51,967 bases of DNA from Hydrogenophilales bacterium 28-61-23 (lineage in GTDB: Bacteria > Pseudomonadota > Gammaproteobacteria > Burkholderiales > Thiobacillaceae), in NCBI GenBank assembly GCA_002281555.1, contig NCGJ01000017.1, positions 1-51,967 on the forward strand. The letters run 5' to 3'. Position 1 is the first letter of the stretch. The number at the start of each line of letters is the position of its first letter. Of the stretch, positions 33,851 through 41,614 are shown one piece after another. Made by a program: the position numbers and the translations under genes. The notes beneath the pieces are model-generated. The model saw nothing but the letters and a program-made list of their open reading frames with translations, ran no database searches and was not told the DNA's origin.

Positions 33851-35356
33851 ATGATTGAAGGGATCGACCTCGGGGTAGGTCTATTAAGTCTTGCCATCTG
33901 GCTGCCTATCGCGGCAGGGGTGCTCATTCTCGCCACCGGGGGCGACGACAAGAGTGCCGATGGCCAGCGCACCTTGGCCCTGCTCGGCTCCGTGCTGGGT
34001 TTCCTGGTCACGTTGCCGCTGTGGACGGGTTTCGACGCCGCGACGTCGGCGATGCAGTTCGTCGAAGTCGCCGACTGGGTGCCGATGTTCAACATTCATT
34101 ACCGGCTCGGCGTGGACGGAATTTCGATGCCGTTCATCCTGTTGAACAGTTTCACCACGGTGCTGGTGGTGTTGGCCGCCTGGGTGGTGATCAAGGAACG
34201 TACCGGCCAATACATGGCGGCTTTCCTGATCCAGTCCGGCCTGCTCAATGGCGTGTTCGCCTCGCTCGACGGCATCTTGTTCTACGTCTTCTTCGAAGCC
34301 ATGCTGATCCCGCTCTATCTGATCATCGGCATGTGGGGCGGGCCGAACCGGGTTTACGCCGCGATCAAGTTCTTCCTGTACACCCTGCTCGGCTCGCTGC
34401 TGATGCTGGTGTCCTTGCTCTACCTTTATTTCCAGAGCGGCGGCAGTTTCGAGATCCTGATCTGGCATCGCGTGCCGCTGACCATGTTCGCGCAGACCCT
34501 GCTGTTCATCGCCTTCTTCTTTGCTTTCGCGGTGAAAGTGCCGATGTGGCCGGTGCATACCTGGTTGCCGGATGCGCACGTCGAGGCGCCGACCGGCGGT
34601 TCCGTCGTGCTGGCGGCGATCACGCTGAAAGTCGGCGCTTACGGTTTCCTGCGTTTCATCCTGCCGATCGTGCCGGATGCATCGCATGAATATGCCTACA
34701 TCATCGTCACGCTGTCGCTGATCGCCGTCGTGTATATCGGCCTGGTCGCCCTGGTGCAGTCGGACATGAAGAAACTGATCGCCTACTCGTCGATCGCGCA
34801 CATGGGTTTCGTGACCCTGGGCTTCTTCCTGTTCAACCCGTTGGGCATGGAAGGCGGTTTGATCCAGATGATCTCGCACGGCTTCATCTCGGCCGCCATG
34901 TTCCTCTGCGTCGGCGTCATGTACGACCGCGTGCATTCGCGCCAGATCGCCGATTACGGCGGCGTCGCCAACACCATGCCGCGTTTCGCCGCGTTCTTCA
35001 TGCTGTTTGCCATGGCCAATGCCGGCCTGCCCGCCACCTCGGGCTTCGTCGGTGAATTCATGGTCATCCTGGGCGCGGTGCAAGTGAATTTCTGGTGGGC
35101 GGCTCTGGCGGCGACCACGCTGATTTTCGGCGCTTCCTATACCCTGTGGATGTACAAGCGCGTGGTGTTCGGCCCGATCGGCAACGAACATGTCGCCAAG
35201 ATGAAAGACATCGATTCCCGCGAATTCGTGGTGCTGGGATTGCTGGCAATTTGCGTACTGGGCATGGGTCTGTATCCGTTGCCCTTTACCGAAGTGATGC
35301 ATACCTCGGTGGACAATCTCCTGGCACATGTGGCCCATAGCAAGTTGGCCTATTGA
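33851..35356 (+). CDS. nuoM: NADH-quinone oxidoreductase subunit M
   Basis: Second antiporter-like proton-pumping subunit; 501 residues, about 14 helices. Conserved stretches: YVFFEAMLIPLYLIIGMWGG (essential Glu near 149), KVPMWPVHTWLPDAHVEAPT (Lys/His path) and SIAHMGFVTLG. No good ribosome-binding site is visible before ATG 33851. It is flanked by nuoL and nuoN and ends 27 nt before nuoN. Confidence 0.96.
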   Translation: MIEGIDLGVGLLSLAIWLPIAAGVLILATGGDDKSADGQRTLALLGSVLGFLVTLPLWTGFDAATSAMQFVEVADWVPMFNIHYRLGVDGISMPFILLNSFTTVLVVLAAWVVIKERTGQYMAAFLIQSGLLNGVFASLDGILFYVFFEAMLIPLYLIIGMWGGPNRVYAAIKFFLYTLLGSLLMLVSLLYLYFQSGGSFEILIWHRVPLTMFAQTLLFIAFFFAFAVKVPMWPVHTWLPDAHVEAPTGGSVVLAAITLKVGAYGFLRFILPIVPDASHEYAYIIVTLSLIAVVYIGLVALVQSDMKKLIAYSSIAHMGFVTLGFFLFNPLGMEGGLIQMISHGFISAAMFLCVGVMYDRVHSRQIADYGGVANTMPRFAAFFMLFAMANAGLPATSGFVGEFMVILGAVQVNFWWAALAATTLIFGASYTLWMYKRVVFGPIGNEHVAKMKDIDSREFVVLGLLAICVLGMGLYPLPFTEVMHTSVDNLLAHVAHSKLAY

Positions 35357-35383
35357 ACATAGGCCCGTGAACAAGAGCACGCC

Positions 35384-36829
35384 ATGACCTTCGCCCTTCC
35401 CGACCTCAACCCCGTATTGCCGGAAATCTTTGTCCTCGGCATGACCTGCGCCATATTGCTGATCGATGCCTTGTTCAAGGATCGCGACCTGACCTATCCG
35501 CTGACCCTGTTCACGCTGGTGTTCGCCGCCGCCATCACCGTGTTCACCAGCGTGCCGCAGGTACAGTTCACCTTCGGCGGCCAGTTCGTCGATGACGCCA
35601 TGGCCGACGTGCTCAAGCTGATGGGCTACTTTGCCACCCTGGCCGTGGTGGTCTACTCGCGCCCTTATCTGGTTGAACGCGGCCTGTACAAAGTCGAGTT
35701 CTTCGCGCTGGCGCTGTTCGCCCTGCTCGGCATGATGGTGATGATTTCCGCCAACCATTTCCTCACGCTCTACATCGGTCTGGAATTGCTCTCGTTGTCG
35801 CTGTACGCATTGGTCGCGTTGCAACGCGACTCCGCCCAGGCCACCGAAGCCGCGATGAAGTATTTCGTGCTCGGCGCGCTGGCCTCCGGATTCCTGCTCT
35901 ACGGCATGTCGCTGCTTTATGGCATCACCGGCACGCTCGAATTGTCGGTCATGGCGCAACTGCTTCAGGCCGGTGGACAAGACCAGATGGTGCTTGCCTT
36001 CGGCCTGGTGTTTCTGGTCGCGGGTCTCGGCTTCAAGCTGGGCGTCGCGCCCTTCCACATGTGGGTGCCGGATATCTACCAGGGCGCGCCCAGCGCGGTG
36101 ACCCTGTTCATCGGCTCCGCGCCGAAGCTGGCCGCCTTCGCATTCACCATGCGCCTGTTGGTCGATGGCCTGCACCCGGCGGTCGAATATTGGCAAGGCA
36201 TGCTCGCGGTCATGGCGGTTTTGTCGCTCGCCATCGGCAACCTCGCCGCCATCATGCAGACCAACATCAAACGCATGCTGGCGTACTCCACCATCTCGCA
36301 CATGGGCTTCCTGCTCCTGGGCATCATGTCCGGCACCTTCGCGGGCTACACGGCCGGCATGTTCTACGTCATCGCCTACGTGCTGATGAGCCTGGGCAGC
36401 TTCGGCCTGGTGGTCTACCTGTCCCGCAACGGATTGGAAGCCGAAAACATTGATGATTTCCGCGGCCTCAACAGCCGCAATCCGTGGCTCGCCGCGTTGA
36501 TGGCCATCCTGATGTTCTCCATGGCCGGCCTGCCGCCCTTCGTCGGCTTCTACGCCAAGCTCGCCATCCTGCAATCCCTGGTCGGAGCCGGCTTTGTCTG
36601 GCTCGCCGTCGTCGCCGTGATGTTCTCGCTGATCGGTGCGTTCTACTACCTGCGCGTCGTCAAGGTGTTGTACTTCGATGCGCCCAAGCCCGATGCCCCG
36701 GTTTACCCGGCTATCCCGGATGTGCAGGCACTGTTGAGCATCAACGGTCTCGCGGTGCTGATGCTCGGCATCATGCCGCAGCCGCTGATCACGCTATGCA
36801 CCTACGCCATGCAGATGACGCTGCAGTAA
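35384..36829 (+). CDS. nuoN: NADH-quinone oxidoreductase subunit N
   Basis: Third antiporter-like subunit and last gene of the complex I operon; 481 residues, about 14 helices. Motifs: [18 protein letters not shown] (essential Glu near residue 132), [21 protein letters not shown] and [15 protein letters not shown] perfect 13-bp hairpin lies 27 nt after the stop and then a repeat-containing intergenic region, consistent with the operon ending here. Confidence 0.97.
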   Translation: MTFALPDLNPVLPEIFVLGMTCAILLIDALFKDRDLTYPLTLFTLVFAAAITVFTSVPQVQFTFGGQFVDDAMADVLKLMGYFATLAVVVYSRPYLVERGLYKVEFFALALFALLGMMVMISANHFLTLYIGLELLSLSLYALVALQRDSAQATEAAMKYFVLGALASGFLLYGMSLLYGITGTLELSVMAQLLQAGGQDQMVLAFGLVFLVAGLGFKLGVAPFHMWVPDIYQGAPSAVTLFIGSAPKLAAFAFTMRLLVDGLHPAVEYWQGMLAVMAVLSLAIGNLAAIMQTNIKRMLAYSTISHMGFLLLGIMSGTFAGYTAGMFYVIAYVLMSLGSFGLVVYLSRNGLEAENIDDFRGLNSRNPWLAALMAILMFSMAGLPPFVGFYAKLAILQSLVGAGFVWLAVVAVMFSLIGAFYYLRVVKVLYFDAPKPDAPVYPAIPDVQALLSINGLAVLMLGIMPQPLITLCTYAMQMTLQ

Positions 36830-36856
36830 CTCGCCCAAAGGCGACTGCTCCATCGA

Positions 36857-36886
36857 TGTTTCAAGGCGATAACTCGCCTTGAAACA
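36857..36886 (+). terminator. Hairpin at the end of the nuo operon
   Basis: TGTTTCAAGGCGA (36857-36869) pairs perfectly with TCGCCTTGAAACA (36874-36886) around a TAAC loop. There is no U-run, so it is either an imperfect terminator or a 3'-end-stabilising structure for the long nuo mRNA. Confidence 0.55.
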
Positions 36887-36970
36887 AATCAGTGCCGCAA
36901 AACAATAACGAGCCAAGCTCTAGAAAAATCAGGCCGTACTGAACGGCCGGCGTAATAAAACAATGAAGAA

Positions 36971-37185
36971 AATCAATTCGACCCTGGCCCTTTTGATTTG
37001 GTTAAAGAACGGTCGGGGCGCCACCGGAGATATGCCACTGTTTCATGGGCTTCCGGCACCGACCGTCCTTCGAAAATCGCTAACTTAACGGCATTGCCCC
37101 CCCAACAGCCAAAGGGGCTAGGGCCACATTCTTTTATTTGAACTGAAGAGAGCAGTGAATTATTTGACCCTGGCCCCTTCGATTC
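36971..37185. repeat. REP/MITE-like repeat cluster in the nuoN downstream region
   Basis: Three copies of a 14-nt core close to AAGGGGCCAGGGTC: minus strand at 36980-36993 and 37166-37179, plus strand at 37112-37125 with two differences. Copies one and three also share flanking GAAGA and GATT. Between them ACGGTCGG (37009-37016) pairs with CCGACCGT (37059-37066), with an inner CCGGA/TCCGG stem (37024-37028, 37052-37056). Together they look like remnants of a REP element of the kind mobilised by RAYT transposases; no transposase gene is present here. Confidence 0.5.
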
Positions 37186-37207
37186 CTAAACACGGGTTTG
37201 TCGAAAT

Positions 37208-37795
37208 ATGAAAAATATTATGGGGCTTGTCAAATATACGGCACTGCTTACGCTGCTTGCCGGTTGTGCGAGTAGCCCGGAACTCTTGACCGAGGTTCAG
37301 CCAGTAAGCCAAAGTACATTTCAGCTGATTGATGATAGAAAAGACATCAACAAGCAAACCCGCGTGGAGCGAGTTGGGCATAATCTGGTGCGTTATATTC
37401 TTGGCGATGACAGGGTAAAGCCGTCAGTGCCTGTAATGCTTGAGTCATATCTACACAAAACGGGGAATGGCAAACTGGTTAACAAAAATATTAGGGTCGT
37501 CGCAGTAGACATTCGTGTCTATCGGATGTCTGGTTCGAACACGCCGCTATTTGAAAAGCAGGCATACATTTCGCCAGCAACATCGCCAGGCGCTGCTATC
37601 GGCGGCCTGTTGATATCCGACTTGATGGATATTGGATTTGAAGAGAAAAGAATCGAGGTGGAGATTGAAGGGCTTGTTGATGGAAAAACTATCAAAGCTG
37701 GCGAATATGATTACTACACATTCGGCTCTCCAGAAAAGAAGGCGCTTAAAATGTTGGATATCGTCATGAAAAAGTTCTCGGATCAAATGGATTGA
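37208..37795 (+). CDS. Hypothetical lipoprotein
   Basis: A 195-residue protein with a clear lipoprotein signal peptide: basic start, hydrophobic core and lipobox LLAGC with Cys20 as the lipidation site, so it should be anchored in the inner or outer membrane. The mature part has mixed alpha/beta character, with no Cys besides the lipidated one and no recognised domain. A glycine/alanine-rich stretch (SPGAAIGGLLISDL, near 126-140) could be a short membrane-associated segment. Its base composition is visibly more A+T-rich than the nuo genes and it follows a repeat cluster, suggesting acquisition or fast evolution. Confidence 0.78.
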   Translation: MKNIMGLVKYTALLTLLAGCASSPELLTEVQPVSQSTFQLIDDRKDINKQTRVERVGHNLVRYILGDDRVKPSVPVMLESYLHKTGNGKLVNKNIRVVAVDIRVYRMSGSNTPLFEKQAYISPATSPGAAIGGLLISDLMDIGFEEKRIEVEIEGLVDGKTIKAGEYDYYTFGSPEKKALKMLDIVMKKFSDQMD

Positions 37796-37932
37796 CGTGT
37801 TTTTGCATAAGCTATGCGGCTTAACTGCGTGCCCTAGTTGCCCAGGCGGAAATCAAATTGACCAGTCTCACATTTCTAAAGCAAAGTTAATGGAAAAAGG
37901 TTTGGCTCGGCTTTCCTCAATCCTTGCCCGGT
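37796..37932. other. Short A+T-rich stretch without a gene
   Basis: About 140 nt between the lipoprotein gene and the convergent membrane-protein gene. AAATCAAATTGACC at 37852-37865 loosely recalls the flank of the upstream repeat copies (AATCAATTCGACC). No promoter or terminator stands out. Confidence 0.35.
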
Positions 37933-38274
37933 TCAGCACTGAATCAGATAAAAAGCTGTGCCCAGCAATAGCGCCGAGCCCACGCCATATAAAACCAGAT
38001 ATTTCTTCGAGATATATCTTTTTGTTTGTCTGGAATGGAGTTGTACCTGCCACAACTCCCCTAGTGCGGCCATGCCCATGAAGACCCCGATGGGCACGAC
38101 GCTCATCAATACGGCCAGCTTGGTGTCACTGAAACTGGATGCGCAACCGCTGTTCAGGCTGTAATAAAAAGCCGGGAAATTCTTTATTGAATAGGCGAAC
38201 AAAACGCCCAGTAGTGCGCCGAAAATTATTATTCCGGCCAGTGTTTGCAGAAATTCCTTGGTGCTTTTTTTCAT
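37933..38274 (-). CDS. Small hypothetical membrane protein
   Basis: A 113-residue frame with three well-spaced hydrophobic segments (about 9-31, 52-72 and 91-110), basic residues between the last two (RQTKRYISKK) and a plausible membrane topology, which favours a real gene over chance. Two Cys are present (44 and 113, the last being the C-terminal residue). No ribosome-binding site is evident before the ATG. The family is not recognised. It lies in the A+T-rich islet, downstream of a two-component system on the same strand and convergent with the lipoprotein gene. Confidence 0.6.
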   Translation of the reverse strand: MKKSTKEFLQTLAGIIIFGALLGVLFAYSIKNFPAFYYSLNSGCASSFSDTKLAVLMSVVPIGVFMGMAALGELWQVQLHSRQTKRYISKKYLVLYGVGSALLLGTAFYLIQC

Positions 38275-38331
38275 GGCGCTATATCAACCGCTTACTGTTG
38301 ATGAGTGGGCGGACGGCATGGTTCCGGCGCT

Positions 38332-38943
38332 TCATTTCAACATCCCCGCGTCCATCGCCATGCGCACCAGTTCGGGCACGCTGCGGGCTTGCATCTTTTC
38401 CATCATGCGGGCTTTGAACACTTCCACGGTGCGCGGGCTGATGCCGAGTTCTTCTGCGATTTCGCGGTTCGGCTTGCCGGCGACGACCAGATCCATGACC
38501 TGGCGTTCGCGTTCCGACAGGCGCTCGATGTGCGCGGCGATTTCGGCGACGTGGGCCTGCACGGCATATTCGCGCGTGTCGCGCTCCAGCGCTTCGCTGA
38601 CCGCTTTCAGCAAATCGGCTTCTTCATAGGGTTTTTCGAGAAAGTCGACCGCGCCACTTTTCAGCGCGGCGCGCGCGTGGGCGAGATCGCCATGGCCGGT
38701 GAGGAAGACGATGGGCAGCGTGCTGCCGCGCTGGATCAAGGCCTGTTGCAAGGCCAGGCCATCCATGCCGCCCATGCGCAAATCGAGCAGCAGGCAGCCG
38801 CGCCAGTCGGCTCGCCAGGCGTGCAGGCAGGCTTCGGCGCTGGCGTAGGCCTGGGTGCGGTAGCCGCGAAAATTCAGTAGTAACGCGAGCGAGTCGCGCA
38901 CGGCTTCGTCGTCGTCGACGATGGTGACCAGCGCTTCAGTCAT
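38332..38943 (-). CDS. FixJ-family response regulator (receiver + LuxR HTH)
   Basis: A 203-residue transcriptional regulator. The receiver domain (1-120) has the acidic pocket D10-D12, the phosphoacceptor D54 in LLLDLRMGGMDG, Thr in FLTGHGD and Lys in FLEKPY. The C-terminal LuxR/GerE helix-turn-helix (about 138-200) reads LSERERQVMDLVVAGKPNREIAEELGIS in two adjacent halves. It overlaps the upstream histidine kinase by 8 nt, so the two are one operon. It resembles FixJ/TodT/CrbR-type regulators. Target genes cannot be read from sequence; the carboxylate symporter upstream on the same strand is one candidate. Confidence 0.93.
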   Translation of the reverse strand: MTEALVTIVDDDEAVRDSLALLLNFRGYRTQAYASAEACLHAWRADWRGCLLLDLRMGGMDGLALQQALIQRGSTLPIVFLTGHGDLAHARAALKSGAVDFLEKPYEEADLLKAVSEALERDTREYAVQAHVAEIAAHIERLSERERQVMDLVVAGKPNREIAEELGISPRTVEVFKARMMEKMQARSVPELVRMAMDAGMLK

Positions 38944-40600
38944 GCGTTCGGCCTAGGCTTGTTCCCGCGCTGGGCAGGGTGAAACAGAATTGCGCCGGGC
39001 GGGTGTTGGCCAGCCAGAGTTCGCCGCCGTGCGCCTGCACCAGCGTGCGGCTGATCGCCAGGCCCAGGCCCATGCCTTCGGCCTTGCTGGTGGCGAAGGA
39101 TTCGAACAATCGGCCTTCCATTTCGGCGCCGACGCCGGCGCCGTTATCCGTTACGCAGACCCGGATCAGGTCGTCGCCCTGGCGTTGCGCGCCGATTTCG
39201 ATTTCGCGCGGATCGCCGCCGCCGGTAGACAAGGCGTCGATGGCATTGGCCAGCAGATTGTGCAGCACCGTGCCCATTTGCACGCGGTCGGCATGGACGC
39301 TGGGCAGGGTTTCATCCAGCGCCAGTTTGAACGCGATGTTTTGCCGTTCCGCCCGGCGGCGGACATAGGACAGGCTCTCGTCGATCAGCGCGGCCAGCGT
39401 GAAGGTTTCGCAGCGCAGGCCGCCGCCACGGAAAAACTCGCGCAGGCGGCGCATGACCTGGCCGGCGCGATTGGCTTCGCGGTCGATTTTTTCCAGCGTG
39501 TCGGCCAGCAATGCGCCGTGCCGGGCCGGGTCGTCGAGCATGGATCGGCTGGCGCGGGCGTAGTTGGCGACGGCGGACAGCGGCTGATTGAGTTCGTGCG
39601 CGATGGCTTGCGCCATTTCTCCGGCCGCGGCCAGCCGCATGGCCTGGTTCAGCTCGGCTTCGCGTTGATGCAGGCGTTCTTCGGTGGCGCGCCGTACCGT
39701 GACGGTCATGCCGAGCGACAACATGGTCACCGCCAGGCCCAGCATCAGCATCTGGAATTCGACCACGGTGATGGCATGCGAGCCGCGCCATTCCAGGATC
39801 ATGTTGATGCCGACGTGGCTGGCCGCCAGCGCGATGGTGGCGCCGTGTATGCCGTGGCGCATGGCGATCCAGATCATCGGCAGGAACAACAGGTAGAAGA
39901 ATTTGAATTCGTCGGTGTATCTGAAGCCGAAGATCAGCCACAGCGCGAACGCAACCGCCGCGCCCTGCAACACCAGTTCGCGCGTTATGCGCCAATCCCA
40001 GATGCGCCACTCGCGCCAGCCGCGCCAATCGGTATCGGCATGCACCAGCACCAGCGGGGTGATGACCAGCAGACGGATCAACGCGCCGACCCAGAAATTG
40101 ACCAGATCCGCCATCCAGGCCCAGGCATCGGGCGCGGCTTCGGGACTGCGCGAAAACACATGCACGCTGGCATCCAGCCAGGCCGCGAGGACGGCGATGA
40201 ATAGAAACCAGGTCAGGTCGCGCTGATTGCTCAGGCGCGGATCGATGCGCAGACCGCGCAACAGCCAGATGGCCAGCGCCCACAAGCCCAGCATCAACAG
40301 CCCGGCGCCCCAGAGCGCCGCGAGCCCGTCTCTCGGTATGCCATACATCGGCAGGCCGATCAGGAACATCACGCCGATCAGCAAAGGCGCGTAATGCAGG
40401 CCGTACAGCAGCAAAAAAGCCAGCGTCAGGCCCGGTGGCGGCGTCCACGATGCCAGCGCCAGCGGCAGCACGGTTTGCGGATTGCTCAGCGCGTCCAGCA
40501 ACAGGCTGGCGATGGCGTAGGCGATGAGCACTTTCCAGCTGACCGCGAACTGGGCGGCGAAGCGCTTGGAAAACCAGGCGCGTGGATGCGGCGTCAGCAT
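38936..40600 (-). CDS. Membrane sensor histidine kinase (MASE1-like sensor, FixL-type kinase core)
   Basis: A 554-residue kinase. The N-terminal half (about 20-290) has eight or so hydrophobic segments resembling a MASE1-type integral membrane sensor, with no PAS domain seen. The HisKA domain has the phosphoacceptor H335 in HELNQPLSAVANYARAS, the subtype found in FixL/TodS-like kinases. The ATPase domain has the N-box LLANAIDAL, G1 DNGAGVG and G2 MGLGLAIS. Its partner response regulator overlaps its 3' end. The signal is unknown; integral membrane sensing of a small or lipophilic molecule is an inference from topology. Confidence 0.92.
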   Translation of the reverse strand: MLTPHPRAWFSKRFAAQFAVSWKVLIAYAIASLLLDALSNPQTVLPLALASWTPPPGLTLAFLLLYGLHYAPLLIGVMFLIGLPMYGIPRDGLAALWGAGLLMLGLWALAIWLLRGLRIDPRLSNQRDLTWFLFIAVLAAWLDASVHVFSRSPEAAPDAWAWMADLVNFWVGALIRLLVITPLVLVHADTDWRGWREWRIWDWRITRELVLQGAAVAFALWLIFGFRYTDEFKFFYLLFLPMIWIAMRHGIHGATIALAASHVGINMILEWRGSHAITVVEFQMLMLGLAVTMLSLGMTVTVRRATEERLHQREAELNQAMRLAAAGEMAQAIAHELNQPLSAVANYARASRSMLDDPARHGALLADTLEKIDREANRAGQVMRRLREFFRGGGLRCETFTLAALIDESLSYVRRRAERQNIAFKLALDETLPSVHADRVQMGTVLHNLLANAIDALSTGGGDPREIEIGAQRQGDDLIRVCVTDNGAGVGAEMEGRLFESFATSKAEGMGLGLAISRTLVQAHGGELWLANTRPAQFCFTLPSAGTSLGRTHD

Positions 40601-40787
40601 GGCGCCCGTGCCAGAGCCTGGGCGCGCAGGATCGAAACCATCAGCGAATCAAGCCGCATCGAGCCGGTGCCAGTGTTGGAATGGCGCGAGTTTAGCTTGC
40701 TGCCGGGCATGGCTGTGACGCGCGTTGCCGCGCCAGTCATCACGCCGCTTTTCGGTCGGTTGCATAACGCTTCCCCAATAAAAACAC

Positions 40788-41492
40788 TCAGCCCGACCAA
40801 CTGACCCAGCGCTGCGCCTTCTCGAGGTCTTGCAGATTGCGATAGCTGGTCGAGTGTTTGGATTGCGCCAACGGCAGTGCGCACAAGAACAGTTGCGCGG
40901 TGGCGAGCGCATCGGCCAGCGCGCTGTGGCGGGCGAAGTTGTCGATTTTGAAATGTCCGGACCAATCGTCCAGGGCCTGGTAACGGCGCGCATATTCAGG
41001 CAGCAAGCCCGGCATCACATAGGCCAGATCGAGCCAGGGATGCTTGAATTCGAAGCCGAGATAGTCCCGCATCGCCCGCTTGATCATGGTCTGGTCGAAG
41101 GTGACGTGAAACGCCACCAGGGGCGATTTGCCGAGAAAGTCCAGAAAGGCGAGCAGCGCGTCGGCCGGCTCGCTGCCCTCGCGTTGCGCTTCGCCGGCAA
41201 TGCCATGAATCAGGATGTTGTCCTTGCTGCTGGCCTGGTTCTGGCGCAGCACGATTTCGAAGCTTTCGGCCAGGGCGACACGGCCGTGTTCGACCACGCA
41301 TGCGCCGATGGCGATGAGACGGTCGTTGACCAGATCGAGACCGGTGGTTTCCACATCCACCACCACGTAACGAGACTCGGCGAATGGACTACCGAGATCG
41401 CCGCAGGCGCTGCCTATCCAGCCGTCCCGGTGTTGTGCCACCGCGGGGTCGAGCTTGGGGCCGGTGCGGAAAAAACGGGTTAGCCAGTTCAT
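40788..41492 (-). CDS. DnaQ-like 3'-5' exonuclease (DEDDh family)
   Basis: A 234-residue exonuclease related to the proofreading epsilon subunit of DNA polymerase III. All five catalytic residues are visible: D46 and E48 in VVVDVETTGLD, D133 in HVTFD, and H189 and D194 in the Exo III motif HSALADA. An N-terminal 40-residue extension precedes the fold. It lacks the C-terminal polymerase-binding tail of DnaQ proper. ATG at 41492 is used; a TTG at 41540 is in frame. From memory, such genes sit beside CBS/DUF294 and symporter genes in pseudomonads (PA3232-PA3235), and the same set occurs here, with kup inserted. Confidence 0.9.
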   Translation of the reverse strand: MNWLTRFFRTGPKLDPAVAQHRDGWIGSACGDLGSPFAESRYVVVDVETTGLDLVNDRLIAIGACVVEHGRVALAESFEIVLRQNQASSKDNILIHGIAGEAQREGSEPADALLAFLDFLGKSPLVAFHVTFDQTMIKRAMRDYLGFEFKHPWLDLAYVMPGLLPEYARRYQALDDWSGHFKIDNFARHSALADALATAQLFLCALPLAQSKHSTSYRNLQDLEKAQRWVSWSG

Positions 41493-41614
41493 AGCCAGTC
41501 GGTCGCGCCATCGTTGTGCCAGAGCGCAATGATGCCGCAAGCCGGCCCGCTATTGATGGCTGGGCAAAAGAACAACGGCCTTCATCCGTCTGGGCAACGC
41601 GTCGCGCAACGTGC

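Noticed and set aside
33884-36574. A very long open frame (about 896 codons) on the minus strand opposite nuoM and nuoN
   Set aside because: Its product is His/Gln/Arg/Asp-rich with no motifs, while the plus strand encodes clear complex I subunits. It is a by-product of GC-biased third codon positions.
37797-38081. A 94-codon plus-strand frame after the lipoprotein gene
   Set aside because: It is largely opposite the better-supported three-helix membrane protein and has no ribosome-binding site or recognisable features.
38990-40204. A 404-codon plus-strand frame opposite the histidine kinase
   Set aside because: The kinase on the minus strand has H, N, G1 and G2 boxes; the opposite frame is low-complexity Gln/His/Arg-rich.
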